A DNA stretch of 64,000 bases, taken from Candidatus Hydrogenisulfobacillus filiaventi (GTDB lineage Bacteria; Bacillota; Sulfobacillia; Sulfobacillales; R501). The stretch covers positions 1,984,001-2,048,000 of the forward strand of contig LR778114.1 in assembly GCA_902809825.1 (NCBI GenBank), written 5' to 3'. A program made the translations under genes and the position numbers. Below, in pieces: positions 38,356 through 46,149 of the stretch. Positions within the stretch are counted from its first letter, which is position 1. Every line of letters begins with the position of its first letter. The notes below the pieces were generated by a model. The model had not been told where the DNA came from and made no database searches. It was given only the letters and a program-made list of their open reading frames with translations.

Positions 38356-39600
38356 CTAGAGGCCCACCCGCGCCCGTACCGCATCCAGGGCCCCTTCCAG
38401 CTCCAGCACCTCCTGGGTGCCGTCGGCCAGGTTGCGCAGGGTGACCTGCCCTGCCTCCCATTCCCGGGCGCCCAGGATGAGCACCCAACCTGCCCGCCGG
38501 GCGGCCTCCTTCATCTGGGCCTTGAGGCTGCGCCCCATGAGGTCCACCTCGGCGGCCACGCCCGCCTGGCGCAGGGTGCGGGCCCAGCGGAAGGCCTCAT
38601 CCCGCAACTCGTCGAGGGCGGCCACATAGACGGCCGGGATGGGCGGGGCTGCAAAGTCCGGCACCGCGGACAGGATGCGCTCCACCCCCATCCCGAATCC
38701 CACCGCCGGCACCGGCGGGCCATCGAAGCCGGCCGTAAGCCCGTCGTACCGGCCGCCGCCGAACAGGGCCACCCCTTCCCCCAGGCTGGGATGGCCGACC
38801 TCGAACACCGTCCGCGTGTAGTAATCGAGCCCCCGCACCAGCTGGGGATCCCGCCGCACCCGCCGCCCGGCGCCCTCCAGCAGGCCGGTCAGGCGCTCAA
38901 AGTGGACACGGCAGTCGCTGCACCAGTAGTCGGCGATGTCGGGGGCCTCGGCCTTCAGGTCGACATCCACCTTGCAGTCCAGCAGCCGCAAGGGGTTGGT
39001 GTCCAGCCGTTCCCGGCAGTCATGGCACAGGGCCGCCGCCCGGCTGCGGTAGAAGGCGGTGAGGGCCTCGCGGTAACGGGGCCGGCACACGGGGCAACCC
39101 AGGGAATTCACGCGCACCACCGGATCGGTCAGGCCCAGGGCCTCCACCAGGTCGGTAGCCAGCAGGATGACCTCCGCGTCCGCCTCCGGCCGCTCGGATC
39201 CGTACAACTCCGCCCCGAACTGGGTGTGCTGGCGGAAGCGGCCGGCCTCCGGCCGTTCGCGCCGGAACATGGGGGCCCAGTAGAACAGCTTGACTGGCTG
39301 CGGGCCGTTGGCCAGGCCATGTTCCACATACAGGCGCGCCACGGCGGCCGTTCCCTCCGGCCGCAGGGTAAGGTCGATGCCGCCGGCATCCACGAACCGG
39401 TAGCGCTCATGCTGCACGATATCAGTGGTCTCGCCCACCCGGGCGAACACCCCGCTCTGCTCGAACACCGGGGTCTCGATGTAGCGGAAGCCGTAACGCC
39501 AGGCCCGCTCAAAGGCCAGCCGCCGCATGGCCTCAATCCGCTCCCCCTGCGGGGGGAGCACGTCAAACGTCCCGCGCGGCCGCTGTAGGTCCACCCTCAT
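38356..39600 (-). CDS. hisS: Histidyl-tRNA synthetase
   Basis: The 414-residue class II synthetase has motif 1 (FRYIETPVFEQ), motif 2 (FYWAPMFRRERPEAGRFRQ), the His motifs (LVRGLDYYTRTVFE, GGGRYDGL) and motif 3 (AVGFGMGVERIL), plus the anticodon domain. It also has four cysteines in CPVCRPRY and CHDC and CSDC that look like a zinc-binding insertion. The ATG at 39600 has GGAGGAGGG nine bases upstream and overlaps the stop of the gene upstream (ATGA). tRNA-His lies in the same neighbourhood. Confidence 0.97.
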   Translation of the reverse strand: MRVDLQRPRGTFDVLPPQGERIEAMRRLAFERAWRYGFRYIETPVFEQSGVFARVGETTDIVQHERYRFVDAGGIDLTLRPEGTAAVARLYVEHGLANGPQPVKLFYWAPMFRRERPEAGRFRQHTQFGAELYGSERPEADAEVILLATDLVEALGLTDPVVRVNSLGCPVCRPRYREALTAFYRSRAAALCHDCRERLDTNPLRLLDCKVDVDLKAEAPDIADYWCSDCRVHFERLTGLLEGAGRRVRRDPQLVRGLDYYTRTVFEVGHPSLGEGVALFGGGRYDGLTAGFDGPPVPAVGFGMGVERILSAVPDFAAPPIPAVYVAALDELRDEAFRWARTLRQAGVAAEVDLMGRSLKAQMKEAARRAGWVLILGAREWEAGQVTLRNLADGTQEVLELEGALDAVRARVGL

Positions 39601-39929
39601 GATGGCCGGCCCTCCTCCCCGCTTCCCGACGGCCACAGACCGGCCGCCTTCAACCGGGCCTCCAGGGCCGCGGCTGCCTCCTCCCAACCTTCCCCCTCCC
39701 CCGGGAACAGGGGCCGCCGGGGCAGGCCGTAGTAGGCGCTCAGAAAATCGCACACATTCTCCACCCAGTCGAGGTCGGCCCCGGCCTCCGCCAGCCAGGC
39801 CGCCACCGGGTGGGCCGCTTCCTCCCCCTCCAACCAGGCCAGGAAACGGGCCAGCTTCCGGCCGTCGGGCTCGGGCAGGCGTTCGGCAGCGAACAGCTTG
39901 GCCATCACCCGCTCATCGGCCGTGCTCAT
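39597..39929 (-). CDS. Unknown 110-residue protein, coupled to hisS
   Basis: The frame starts MSTADERVMAKLFAAERLPE and is rich in acidic and Trp residues (WLEGEEAAHPVAAWLAEAG, WVENVCDFLSAYYGLPRR). No family is recognised. The ATG has GGAGGAG ten bases upstream, and the stop overlaps the hisS ATG (ATGA), so it is translated with hisS. It looks like a helical cytosolic protein without membrane segments. Coupling suggests a shared operon, not a shared function. Confidence 0.72.
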   Translation of the reverse strand: MSTADERVMAKLFAAERLPEPDGRKLARFLAWLEGEEAAHPVAAWLAEAGADLDWVENVCDFLSAYYGLPRRPLFPGEGEGWEEAAAALEARLKAAGLWPSGSGEEGRPS

Positions 39930-40288
39930 GCCCCCGTCTCCTCCCACCAGCGGTTGCCGGGCGGATACTTCCCCTGCTCGAGGGCCACCGCCAGCCGTGC
40001 CCGGGCCGGTGCCCCCTGCCGCTCCCAGAGCGCGGCCCGCAAGGCCGTCTCCTCCTGCCCGGGCGCCAGCCGGCTCTGCAGGAAGCGCATGAATGCCTCC
40101 GAGCGGCCGCCCAGGAACTGGTACTGCAGGAAGGCCAGACTGTCGCGGTCCGCGCGGGTGAGCAGCCAATCCAGACAGTCGTCCAGGCTCAGGCGGAATT
40201 TCTGACCGTCCCAGCTGGCGCGATGCAGGTACCAGGCCAGCAGGATCTTCTCATACACGGGCCGGAAGCCCTCGGCTTCGGCATTCAT
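39926..40288 (-). CDS. Unknown 120-residue protein upstream of hisS
   Basis: The frame starts MNAEAEGFRPVYEKILLAWY and is helical and charged (LSLDDCLDWLLTRADRDSLAFL, FMRFLQSRLAPGQEE). No family is recognised. The ATG at 40288 has GGGGAGG eight bases upstream; a second ATG 12 codons earlier lies close to the tRNA terminator. It overlaps the next unknown gene by 4 bp. Both proteins are similar in size and helical content, which could mean a paired or complex-forming unit, as inference only. Confidence 0.7.
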   Translation of the reverse strand: MNAEAEGFRPVYEKILLAWYLHRASWDGQKFRLSLDDCLDWLLTRADRDSLAFLQYQFLGGRSEAFMRFLQSRLAPGQEETALRAALWERQGAPARARLAVALEQGKYPPGNRWWEETGA

Positions 40289-40326
40289 GCCTGCATCCTC
40301 CCCGGCGGCCGGGGCCACCGCCATAG

Positions 40327-40350
40327 AAAAATCCCCGCCGGATGGCGGGG
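40327..40350 (-). terminator. Terminator after the tRNA-Pro/Arg/His cluster
   Basis: CCCCGCC (40333-40339) pairs with GGCGGGG (40344-40350) with a 4-base loop. On the minus strand ATTTTTC follows. A-runs on both sides make it potentially bidirectional. Confidence 0.85.
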
Positions 40351-40358
40351 GGAAAAAA

Positions 40359-40436
40359 TGGGGTGAATGAGGGGACTCGAACCCCCGACCCCCAGGGCCA
40401 CAACCTGGTGCTCTAACCAACTGAGCTACATCCACC
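40359..40436 (-). tRNA. tRNA-His (GTG)
   Basis: The anticodon loop TTGTGGC gives GTG. The acceptor GTGGATG pairs with CATTCAC, the discriminator is C, and the base 5' of the acceptor is G, giving the G-1:C73 pair typical of tRNA-His. CCA is encoded. Confidence 0.97.
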
Positions 40437-40443
40437 GCATATC

Positions 40444-40519
40444 TGGTGTCCCCGGCAGGAATCGAACCTGCGACGCCGGGATTAGAAGTCCCGCGCTCTA
40501 TCCGCTGAGCTACGGGGAC
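40444..40519 (-). tRNA. tRNA-Arg (TCT)
   Basis: Acceptor GTCCCCG/CGGGGAC, anticodon loop CTTCTAA (anticodon TCT), T-loop TTCGATT and encoded CCA are all present. It reads AGA/AGG codons, which are rare in this GC-rich genome. Confidence 0.97.
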
Positions 40520-40526
40520 GCTTGCA

Positions 40527-40603
40527 TGGTCGGGGCGGAGGGATTTGAACCCCCGACCCCTTGCTCCCAAAGCAAGTGCGCTACCAAGCTGCGCCACGCC
40601 CCG
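40527..40603 (-). tRNA. tRNA-Pro (TGG)
   Basis: Acceptor CGGGGCG/CGCCCCG, anticodon loop TTTGGGA (anticodon TGG), T-loop TTCAAAT and encoded CCA are visible. First gene of the three-tRNA run. Confidence 0.97.
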
Positions 40604-40636
40604 CAGGCAGCATGGTACCACGCCGCATCGCCTCCG

Positions 40637-41956
40637 TCAACCGCAGCCGGGCGGCCGCCGCCCGGCGCGGCGCGGGAGCCACACCTCCACCGTCGTGCCC
40701 TGGCCCTCCCGGCTCCGGATGCGCCAGCGGCCCCGGTGGGCATGGACAATCCAGTCCGCAATGGCCAGGCCCAGGCCGCTGCCGCTCACCTCTCCCCGTC
40801 CGCGACCCCGGTAGAACCGGCGACGCACCAGGGGCAGTTCCGCCGCCGGAATGCCCCGCCCGCCATCCGCCACCTCCAGCAGAACCTGGTTGCGCTCCGC
40901 AGCCACCCGCAGCGCCACCCAGCCTCCGGGCCGGTTGTACTTGACCGCATTATCCACCAGGATGTACACCAGCTGCCGGAGGCGCCGGGCGTCACCGCAC
41001 ACCTCCACCGGCGGCCCGCAGCCCCCGGCCTCCAAGCGGAGGTCCCGGCACGCCGGAAGGGTCTCCATGGCCGCCAGCACCTCTACCGCCAAGGCCGCCA
41101 GGTCCACCGGTCCCTGCTGAAGGGGGGTCGCCCCCGACTCCGCCCGCGCCAGGGTGGCCAGGTCCCCGACAAAGGTACCCAGGTAATCCACCTCCACCAG
41201 GGCCTCCCCAATCCCGGCCCGCACCGCCGCCGGGTCGGGATCCTCCCGGGCTAGCTCCAGGGTCGCGCGCAGCACTGCCAGGGGGGTGCGCAGCTCGTGG
41301 GAGGCATCCTGAACGAACCGGCGTTGGGCCTCCATCGCCGAGCGGATGGGTCCCACCGCCCGCCCGGCCACCAGGAAAGCCAACGGGACGGCAACCACCA
41401 GGCTACCCGACAGGATGGCCACGTCCGCCCGCACCGCCGCCTGCAAGGCCTGCCGGGTGCGGGTCAGGCTGTAGGCCGACTGCAGGCTGCCGGCCAAGCG
41501 GCTGTGATCATAGACCGGATCGGTCCCGATGAGAAGCGGCGTCCCCTGCCAGACACAGGTGGTCCACACCGCCCGGCCTGCCTCCCGGGCGGCCCGGATC
41601 TGCCCCTGTAACGGCAGTAAGGTCCGCAAGGACCGTCCCGTTCCCAGCAGATGGTTGTCCCGTTTAAGGAGCCGCCCCTGGGCATCCCAGACCCAGGTGG
41701 CCACCAGCTCCGCCCTGCGGTCCACTCCGGCCTCCACCGCCCGGCCCGCTTCCAGGCGCAACACCTCCGGCCGTTTGCCGGACCATTCCTCCTCCACCAC
41801 TTGGCGGTCGAGACGGTAGAGGTCCTGGTACACAGCTGCGTAGGCGGCCCCCATGATGAGCACCTCCAGCACCAGGAAGGCCAGCAGGGTCCAGGCGGCC
41901 AGCCGCCAGCGGGCGGTGGTGAGCAGCCGGTGCTCAACCGGCAGTTCCGTTCTCAT
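40637..41956 (-). CDS. Membrane sensor histidine kinase
   Basis: The 439-residue kinase has two membrane helices (about 20-42 and 178-197) enclosing an extracellular sensor domain of about 135 residues, a short linker, the HisKA motif [13 protein letters not shown] with H220, and the ATPase domain (N box DNAVKYNR, G1 ADGGRGIP, G2 GSGLGLAI). The sensor region has no recognised fold. Its start overlaps the response regulator stop by 4 bp, so the pair is coupled. The signal is unknown. Confidence 0.95.
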   Translation of the reverse strand: MRTELPVEHRLLTTARWRLAAWTLLAFLVLEVLIMGAAYAAVYQDLYRLDRQVVEEEWSGKRPEVLRLEAGRAVEAGVDRRAELVATWVWDAQGRLLKRDNHLLGTGRSLRTLLPLQGQIRAAREAGRAVWTTCVWQGTPLLIGTDPVYDHSRLAGSLQSAYSLTRTRQALQAAVRADVAILSGSLVVAVPLAFLVAGRAVGPIRSAMEAQRRFVQDASHELRTPLAVLRATLELAREDPDPAAVRAGIGEALVEVDYLGTFVGDLATLARAESGATPLQQGPVDLAALAVEVLAAMETLPACRDLRLEAGGCGPPVEVCGDARRLRQLVYILVDNAVKYNRPGGWVALRVAAERNQVLLEVADGGRGIPAAELPLVRRRFYRGRGRGEVSGSGLGLAIADWIVHAHRGRWRIRSREGQGTTVEVWLPRRAGRRPPGCG

Positions 41957-42621
41957 GGGTCAATCTTATAACCGAACCCGCGGACCGTACGGATAAGGGG
42001 CGACGCCCCGGCATCCAGCTTGTGGCGCAGGCGCGCGATCACCGCCTCCACCACATTGGCGGACGGCTCCCGGTCCGCCCCCCAGACCCGGTCCAGGATG
42101 CGGTCCCGCGAAAACACCTGGCCGGGCCGGGAGGCCAGGAGTTCCAGCACCGCAAACTCCTTGGGGGTGAGAGCCAGGACCCGACCGCCCCGCACCGCGG
42201 TGCGCCGCGTCAGGTTGAGAACCAGATCCCCGGCCCGGATCTCATCCTCCCCCCGGTAGACCGGCGGCCGGCGGCTCAGGGCCGCCAGGCGCGCAATCAG
42301 CTCCCCGAAGGCGAAGGGCTTAACCAGGTAATCATCGGCCCCGGCCTCCAGGCCGGCAATCCGGTCATCCACCGAATCGCGGGCGGTCAACACCAGCACC
42401 GGCAGCGCCCGGCCCTGGCGCCGCAGCTGCCGGCAGAGGTCCAGGCCGTCCCCGTCCGGCAGCAGGCGGTCCAGTACCATGCCGTCATACTCGCTGGCGG
42501 CCAGGAAGTCCAGGGCCTCCCCGACCGTCGCCGCCAGGTCGCAGGGATGGCCGGCTGCCGCCAGGCCCTTGCGCAGGAGGGCGGCCAGCCGGCCCTCATC
42601 CTCCACCACCAGCAGCTTCAT
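41953..42621 (-). CDS. OmpR/PhoB-family response regulator
   Basis: The 222-residue protein has a receiver domain with acidic pocket E7-D8, phospho-acceptor D51, T80 and K102, and a winged-helix DNA-binding domain (LTPKEFAVLELLASRPGQVFSR, ANVVEAVIARLRHKLD, TVRGFGYKID). OmpR-type regulators bind direct repeats with about 11-bp spacing, and such repeats are found just upstream (42690-42733). The ATG has GGAGG five bases upstream. Confidence 0.96.
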   Translation of the reverse strand: MKLLVVEDEGRLAALLRKGLAAAGHPCDLAATVGEALDFLAASEYDGMVLDRLLPDGDGLDLCRQLRRQGRALPVLVLTARDSVDDRIAGLEAGADDYLVKPFAFGELIARLAALSRRPPVYRGEDEIRAGDLVLNLTRRTAVRGGRVLALTPKEFAVLELLASRPGQVFSRDRILDRVWGADREPSANVVEAVIARLRHKLDAGASPLIRTVRGFGYKIDP

Positions 42622-42657
42622 GGGCCTCCCTCCCCGTCTGCAGCCTAGCAGGCGGGG

Positions 42658-42745
42658 ATGATAACCGCATGATAAACAGCCCGATCCCGTTGTCATCCTC
42701 CGGTCATGGCACCGTCAGGCGGCTGTCATCCGGCAGGTGCATAAT
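42658..42745. promoter_or_regulatory. Divergent regulatory region with four 11-bp GTCA repeats
   Basis: Four consecutive 11-bp units (42690-42700, 42701-42711, 42712-42722, 42723-42733) each carry GTCA at the same place; GTCA starts at 42692, 42703, 42714 and 42725. The last unit contains CTGTCAT, identical to the PhoB half-site. A -10-like CATAAT (42740-42745) follows 10 bp after the last GTCAT, the geometry of PhoB-activated promoters, facing the small membrane gene at 42806. On the minus strand ATGACA (42691-42696) and TATCAT (42669-42674) with 16-bp spacing could drive the response regulator. A pair of ATGATAA repeats at 42658 and 42669 is also 11 bp apart. Confidence 0.7.
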
Positions 42746-42805
42746 CGCCCTACCGGCTGGCAGAGAGGACGCCGGCCGCGCGGAACCAGGAAGGAGGAAG
42801 CCCGC

Positions 42806-43003
42806 ATGCCCCTTTGGCAGGCCCTGGCGCTCGTCGCAGGCTTCAGCGGATTGATGACCGCAATCTGGCTGCTGCTCCCGGATAGCCCGGCCGCCGCTCC
42901 GCCGGCCCACCCCGCCCCGGGTCACCGCCGTCTGCCGGACGGGTGGCACGTGCTGCCCGGCGGCCGGCAGCCGCCGCCGTCCGCCCTCTCTTCCCATAGT
43001 TAG
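42806..43003 (+). CDS. Small membrane protein of 65 residues
   Basis: The protein opens with one membrane helix (LWQALALVAGFSGLMTAIWLL) and continues as a Pro/His-rich tail (APPAHPAPGHRRLPDGWHVLPG), which could bind metal or protons outside. AAGGAGG sits nine bases before the ATG. It is divergent from the two-component genes and lies just after the 11-bp repeats, making it the likely regulated target. Function is unknown. Confidence 0.62.
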   Translation: MPLWQALALVAGFSGLMTAIWLLLPDSPAAAPPAHPAPGHRRLPDGWHVLPGGRQPPPSALSSHS

Positions 43004-43028
43004 CCGGACGCCGGCAGGCGGGGCCCGC

Positions 43029-43211
43029 TCAGCGGGCCCGCGAACGCCACCACAGGGCCGCGCTGACCGCCAGGAAGAGGGTAAGACCGGCGACCAGCCG
43101 GTGCCCGCCGGCGGCCAGCAGGCCCGCCAGCCCCAGGGCCACCACCGCCAGACCCGCCAGCCAGGCGTCGTCGACGAACAAGCCCCAGATTTCCCGCAGC
43201 CAGTGCTTCAT
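43029..43211 (-). CDS. Small membrane protein of 60 residues
   Basis: The protein has an amphipathic start (MKHWLREIWGLFVDDAW) and two short membrane helices (LAGLAVVALGLAGLLAAGG, LVAGLTLFLAVSAALWW). Its ATG overlaps the stop of the upstream gene (43208), so they form an operon. The stop lies in the loop of an 8-bp hairpin (43021-43039). Function is unknown. Confidence 0.65.
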   Translation of the reverse strand: MKHWLREIWGLFVDDAWLAGLAVVALGLAGLLAAGGHRLVAGLTLFLAVSAALWWRSRAR

Positions 43212-43927
43212 GCCGGTTCCCGCTCCGGCCCACGGCGGGTCAGGGAGCTGATGATGCGCCAGCTCACCGCCAGGTAGCCCCCGATCAGGAGCAGGATGGC
43301 CAGGTCATGGCCCGGCCAGCGGATCCCGAGGCTGCTGCCCGCCCAATAACTGCCAAAGCTGGTCAGCATAATGCCCACTACGAACTTCATCACGTTCTCC
43401 GGCACCCGGGCCAGGGGGGCCCGCAAGGCCAGACCCAGCGCCCCCACCGCCAGGAGGCCAGCCAGCGCTCCCGCCACCGCGCTGGCGTAGGCCGCCCCGG
43501 CCGAACCCATGGTGAGGACAATCACCGCCACCTCCAACCCTTCCACCAGTACCCCGTTGAAAGCGGTGGCCTGCCCTTCCCGCCGGGCCCGGCCGCGCAG
43601 GCGCTCCACGGCCCCCGCATAGGCCCGGGCTTCGTCATGCACCGCCCGCAGCCCGGCGAAGCGCTGGATGGCCTTGCGCAACCACTTGGTCCCCATCAGG
43701 AGCAAGAGGCCGCCCACCACCCCCCGCAGGAGGTTCAGGGGCACCACCCGCACCAGGCCCGCCCCCAGGACCGCCACCACCACCGCCAGCACCGCCACTG
43801 CCGCCAGGGATCCGCGCAAGGCGGGGCGGGGCCCGAAAACCGCCGCGACCGCCAGCACGATGGTAAGGGCCTCCACGAACTCCACCGAGGAAGCCAGCGC
43901 GGTGGCCACGGCCACTGACCAGTGCAT
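43208..43927 (-). CDS. Polytopic membrane protein with two ExxE motifs (Ftr1/COG4280-like)
   Basis: The 239-residue protein has about six or seven membrane helices in two halves, each with a conserved-looking ExxE in a helix: SVEFVEALT (E16, E19) and LVEGLEVAV (E129, E132). This resembles the duplicated REGLE motifs of Ftr1-type iron permeases and related predicted ion exporters. A cytoplasmic charged loop (RAYAGAVERLRGRARRE) joins the halves. Substrate is unknown; a metal ion is a reasonable guess. It is followed by a small membrane gene with overlapping start. Confidence 0.65.
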   Translation of the reverse strand: MHWSVAVATALASSVEFVEALTIVLAVAAVFGPRPALRGSLAAVAVLAVVVAVLGAGLVRVVPLNLLRGVVGGLLLLMGTKWLRKAIQRFAGLRAVHDEARAYAGAVERLRGRARREGQATAFNGVLVEGLEVAVIVLTMGSAGAAYASAVAGALAGLLAVGALGLALRAPLARVPENVMKFVVGIMLTSFGSYWAGSSLGIRWPGHDLAILLLIGGYLAVSWRIISSLTRRGPEREPA

Positions 43928-43942
43928 CGGGCGCCTCCTTCC

Positions 43943-44533
43943 CTACTCCGGTCGTCCGGCGGCCTCCCAGGCGGCGAGCAGGGCCCGCAGAGCCTGCCCG
44001 CGATGGCCGACGGCATCCTTTTCGGCCGGGTCCATTTCCGCCAGGGACGTCCGCCCATCCAGGCTGAAGATGGGGTCCACCCCGAATCCGCCCTGCCCCC
44101 GGGGCCAGCCCAGGATGACCCCGCGCAGGGTGCCTTCGCCCGCCAGTTCGCGCCCGTCCGGCCAGGCCAGCACCACCGCCGCCCGCAGCGCGGCCCCCCG
44201 GGCCGGGCGGGGTACCTCCATCAGCGCCAGCAGCACCTCGCGGGTGTTGTGCCAGGGATCCTCCCCCGCCCAGCGGGCGGAATAGATGCCGGGCCGGCCG
44301 TCCAAGGCGTCCAGCTCAATCCCGGAGTCATCGGCCAGGGCCGGGCGCCTCAGTCGGCGGGCCACCGCGTGCGCCTTAGCCCGGGCGTTTTCCAGGTAGG
44401 TGCTGCCGTTTTCCTCCGCCACCGGCTCCCCGGCCGCGAACAGCGGTTCCACCCGGATACCGGTGCCGGCCAACAGGCGGCTGAATTCCCGAGCCTTACC
44501 GGGATTGCGGCTGGCCAGGACCCAGGACGGCGG
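43943..44533 (-). CDS. rdgB: XTP/dITP pyrophosphatase (RdgB/HAM1)
   Basis: The 196-residue protein has LASRNPGKAREF, ALADDSGIELDALDGRPGIYSARW and GFGVDPIF, the HAM1 family motifs. It removes non-canonical purine triphosphates. The TTG at 44533 is chosen because GGAGGTGGAGG is nine bases upstream; there is no ATG or GTG in a better place. It overlaps the rph 3' end by 38 bp, and rph-rdgB is a classic pair. Confidence 0.93.
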   Translation of the reverse strand, partial: PPSWVLASRNPGKAREFSRLLAGTGIRVEPLFAAGEPVAEENGSTYLENARAKAHAVARRLRRPALADDSGIELDALDGRPGIYSARWAGEDPWHNTREVLLALMEVPRPARGAALRAAVVLAWPDGRELAGEGTLRGVILGWPRGQGGFGVDPIFSLDGRTSLAEMDPAEKDAVGHRGQALRALLAAWEAAGRPE

Positions 44534-45299
44534 CAAGCCCCTCCACCTCCCCGGCCGCGGCCCGGGTGCGGGCCATAACCCGCTCGATCCCGTGCTCGCC
44601 GGCGTCCAGCAAGGCCAGGAGCGCAGCCCGGTCAATGCCCTCCCGCTCGCCGGTGCCCTGAATCTCAACGATGCGTCCGCCCGCCGTCATCACCAGGTTG
44701 AGGTCGACGGCGATGCGGCTGTCCTCTTCATAGTCCAGGTCCAACAGGGGGCCCTCCGGGCCCCAGCCGATGCTGATGGCCCCCAGCCAGTCCCGCAGGG
44801 GCGGTGCGGCGAAGGGCTGCTGGGCGTGGACCCGGGCCAGGGCCTGGGCGGTGGCGACCACCGCCGCGTTGACCGCACACGTGCGGGTGCCCCCATCTGC
44901 CTGCAGCACATCGCAGTCGAGCAACACCGTGCGCTCGCCTAATGCCACCAGGTCCACCATCCCCCGCAGGCTACGCCCGATGAGGCGCTGGATCTCCACG
45001 GTGCGCCCGCCCTGGCGGCCGCGCTGGGCCTCCCGGGGGGTACGATCCGCGGTCGCCCGCGGCAACATGCCATACTCGGCGGTTACCCACCCCTGGCCGG
45101 TGCCGCGCAGGAAGGGCGGCACCCGCGACTCCACGGTGGCGGTCACCAGCACCTTGGTGTCCCCCATTGCCATCAGGCAGGATCCCTCCGCCCAGCGGTT
45201 CCATCCCACCTCGATGGTGATGGGCCGCAGTTCCAGGGGTCCCCGACCATCCCGCCTCGTAGGCCTCGACCTCCCGCTCCTCCGCCGGCACCGCTGCAA
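44496..45299 (-). CDS. rph: Ribonuclease PH
   Basis: The protein of about 267 residues trims tRNA 3' ends by phosphorolysis. It shows RRDGRGPLELRPITIEVGW, EGSCLMAMGDTKVL, TAEYGMLPRAT, and the active-site region DCDVLQADGGTRTCAVNAA. The start is a TTG at 45299 with GAGGA 12 bases upstream; no better codon lies before RRDGR. It lies 38 bp after the tmRNA gene (minus strand order) with a terminator between. Confidence 0.94.
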   Translation of the reverse strand: MQRCRRRSGRSRPTRRDGRGPLELRPITIEVGWNRWAEGSCLMAMGDTKVLVTATVESRVPPFLRGTGQGWVTAEYGMLPRATADRTPREAQRGRQGGRTVEIQRLIGRSLRGMVDLVALGERTVLLDCDVLQADGGTRTCAVNAAVVATAQALARVHAQQPFAAPPLRDWLGAISIGWGPEGPLLDLDYEEDSRIAVDLNLVMTAGGRIVEIQGTGEREGIDRAALLALLDAGEHGIERVMARTRAAAGEVEGLAAVLGPGQPQSR

Positions 45300-45303
45300 G
45301 CAC

Positions 45304-45332
45304 GAAAAATCCTCGCCGCCAAGCGCGAGGAT
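45304..45332 (-). terminator. Terminator after tmRNA
   Basis: On the minus strand ATCCTCGC (45325-45332) pairs with GCGAGGAT (45309-45316) and T5 follows. The hairpin begins 6 bp after the tmRNA CCA end. Confidence 0.88.
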
Positions 45333-45337
45333 AAAAC

Positions 45338-45684
45338 TGGTGGAGGCGGGGACGTGCTGCCCGTCCCGTCCGAAGATACGTCACACCGGACCTCTACGAG
45401 CGTAGCCCCGCGTTTGTCGTCATTCCCGCCGGCCGCACGGGGCGCGGCGGCGGGAACCCAGCCCTCGTTTCCCGCGGCGGCCGGGCACCCCGCCGCGGTA
45501 GCCTGCCGCTTTTACGTTAGCCGGTGCCGGGCAGGCGCCGCGCCGGTAACGTTAGCTGGTTAAGCAGCTAAAGCGAGTTCTTCGGACTCGTTGGCACTTG
45601 TAGCGTTCCCGCGGATTAACGAGGGACGGGTCCTCGGCTCGCTATCCGGCGCACCGCCATCCCCGTCGAATCTAGTTCGCCCCC
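45338..45684 (-). ncRNA. ssrA: Transfer-messenger RNA with non-canonical T-arm
   Basis: The 347-nt RNA starts GGGGGCGAACTAGATTCGAC, the standard tmRNA 5' end, and closes an acceptor stem with CGCCTCC plus discriminator A and encoded CCA (45338-45348). The tag frame (45560-45595) reads GCC AAC GAG ... TAA and encodes ANESEELALAA, a normal ssrA tag for ClpXP. The flanks of the T-arm are normal, but the T-loop is not: GGGAC/GTCCC encloses GGGCAGCAC instead of TTCRANN. It begins 3 nt after the smpB stop, so it probably is processed from the smpB transcript or uses a promoter within smpB. Confidence 0.95.
45560..45595 (-). other. tmRNA tag reading frame (ANESEELALAA)
   Basis: Eleven sense codons from GCC to GCT end in TAA. 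With the alanine carried by tmRNA, the added tag is A-ANESEELALAA. The ending ALAA is the ClpX recognition signal, and clpXP is in this window. Confidence 0.93.
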
Positions 45685-45687
45685 GGG

Positions 45688-46149
45688 TTAGCGTCGCGCC
45701 CTCATGGCCTGCTCCATCCGCCGCTGGGCCTCACGCCGCGCAATCGACTCCCGCTTGTCGTAGGTCTTCTTGCCCCGCGCCAGCGCCAGCGCCACCTTGG
45801 CCCGCCCGTGGCGGTCGAAGTAGAGCCGGAGCGGCACCAGCGTGTAGCCGGGATTGCGCACCTTTTCGGCCAGGCGCCGGATTTCGTCCTTGTGCAGCAG
45901 CAGCTTGCGAACCCGGTAGGGATCGTGATTCCACCGGTTGCCCTGCTCATAAGGCGCCACATGACAATTGTACAAAAAGACCTCGCCGTTTTCCACCCGC
46001 GCATGACTGTCGCGCAGGTTCACCCGTCCCAGGCGGATGGATTTGACCTCGGTGCCGGTGAGGACCATGCCGGCCTCCAGCACCTCTTCGATGAAATAGT
46101 CATGGTGCGCCTTGCGGTTCTCCACCACCGGCGTCTCCGTGCGGGCCAC
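45688..46149 (-). CDS. smpB: tmRNA-binding protein SmpB
   Basis: The 153-residue protein has the SmpB OB-fold ([39 protein letters not shown]) and the basic C-terminal tail ([20 protein letters not shown]) that enters the mRNA channel. The GTG at 46149 has GGGGAG eight bases upstream; the longer frame is a shadow. The stop is 3 nt before the tmRNA 5' end. Confidence 0.96.
   Translation of the reverse strand: MARTETPVVENRKAHHDYFIEEVLEAGMVLTGTEVKSIRLGRVNLRDSHARVENGEVFLYNCHVAPYEQGNRWNHDPYRVRKLLLHKDEIRRLAEKVRNPGYTLVPLRLYFDRHGRAKVALALARGKKTYDKRESIARREAQRRMEQAMRARR

Noticed and set aside
42737-42805. Longer start for the 65-residue membrane protein
   Set aside because: The open frame begins earlier, but this would include the promoter -10 region, and the AAGGAGG site points to 42806.
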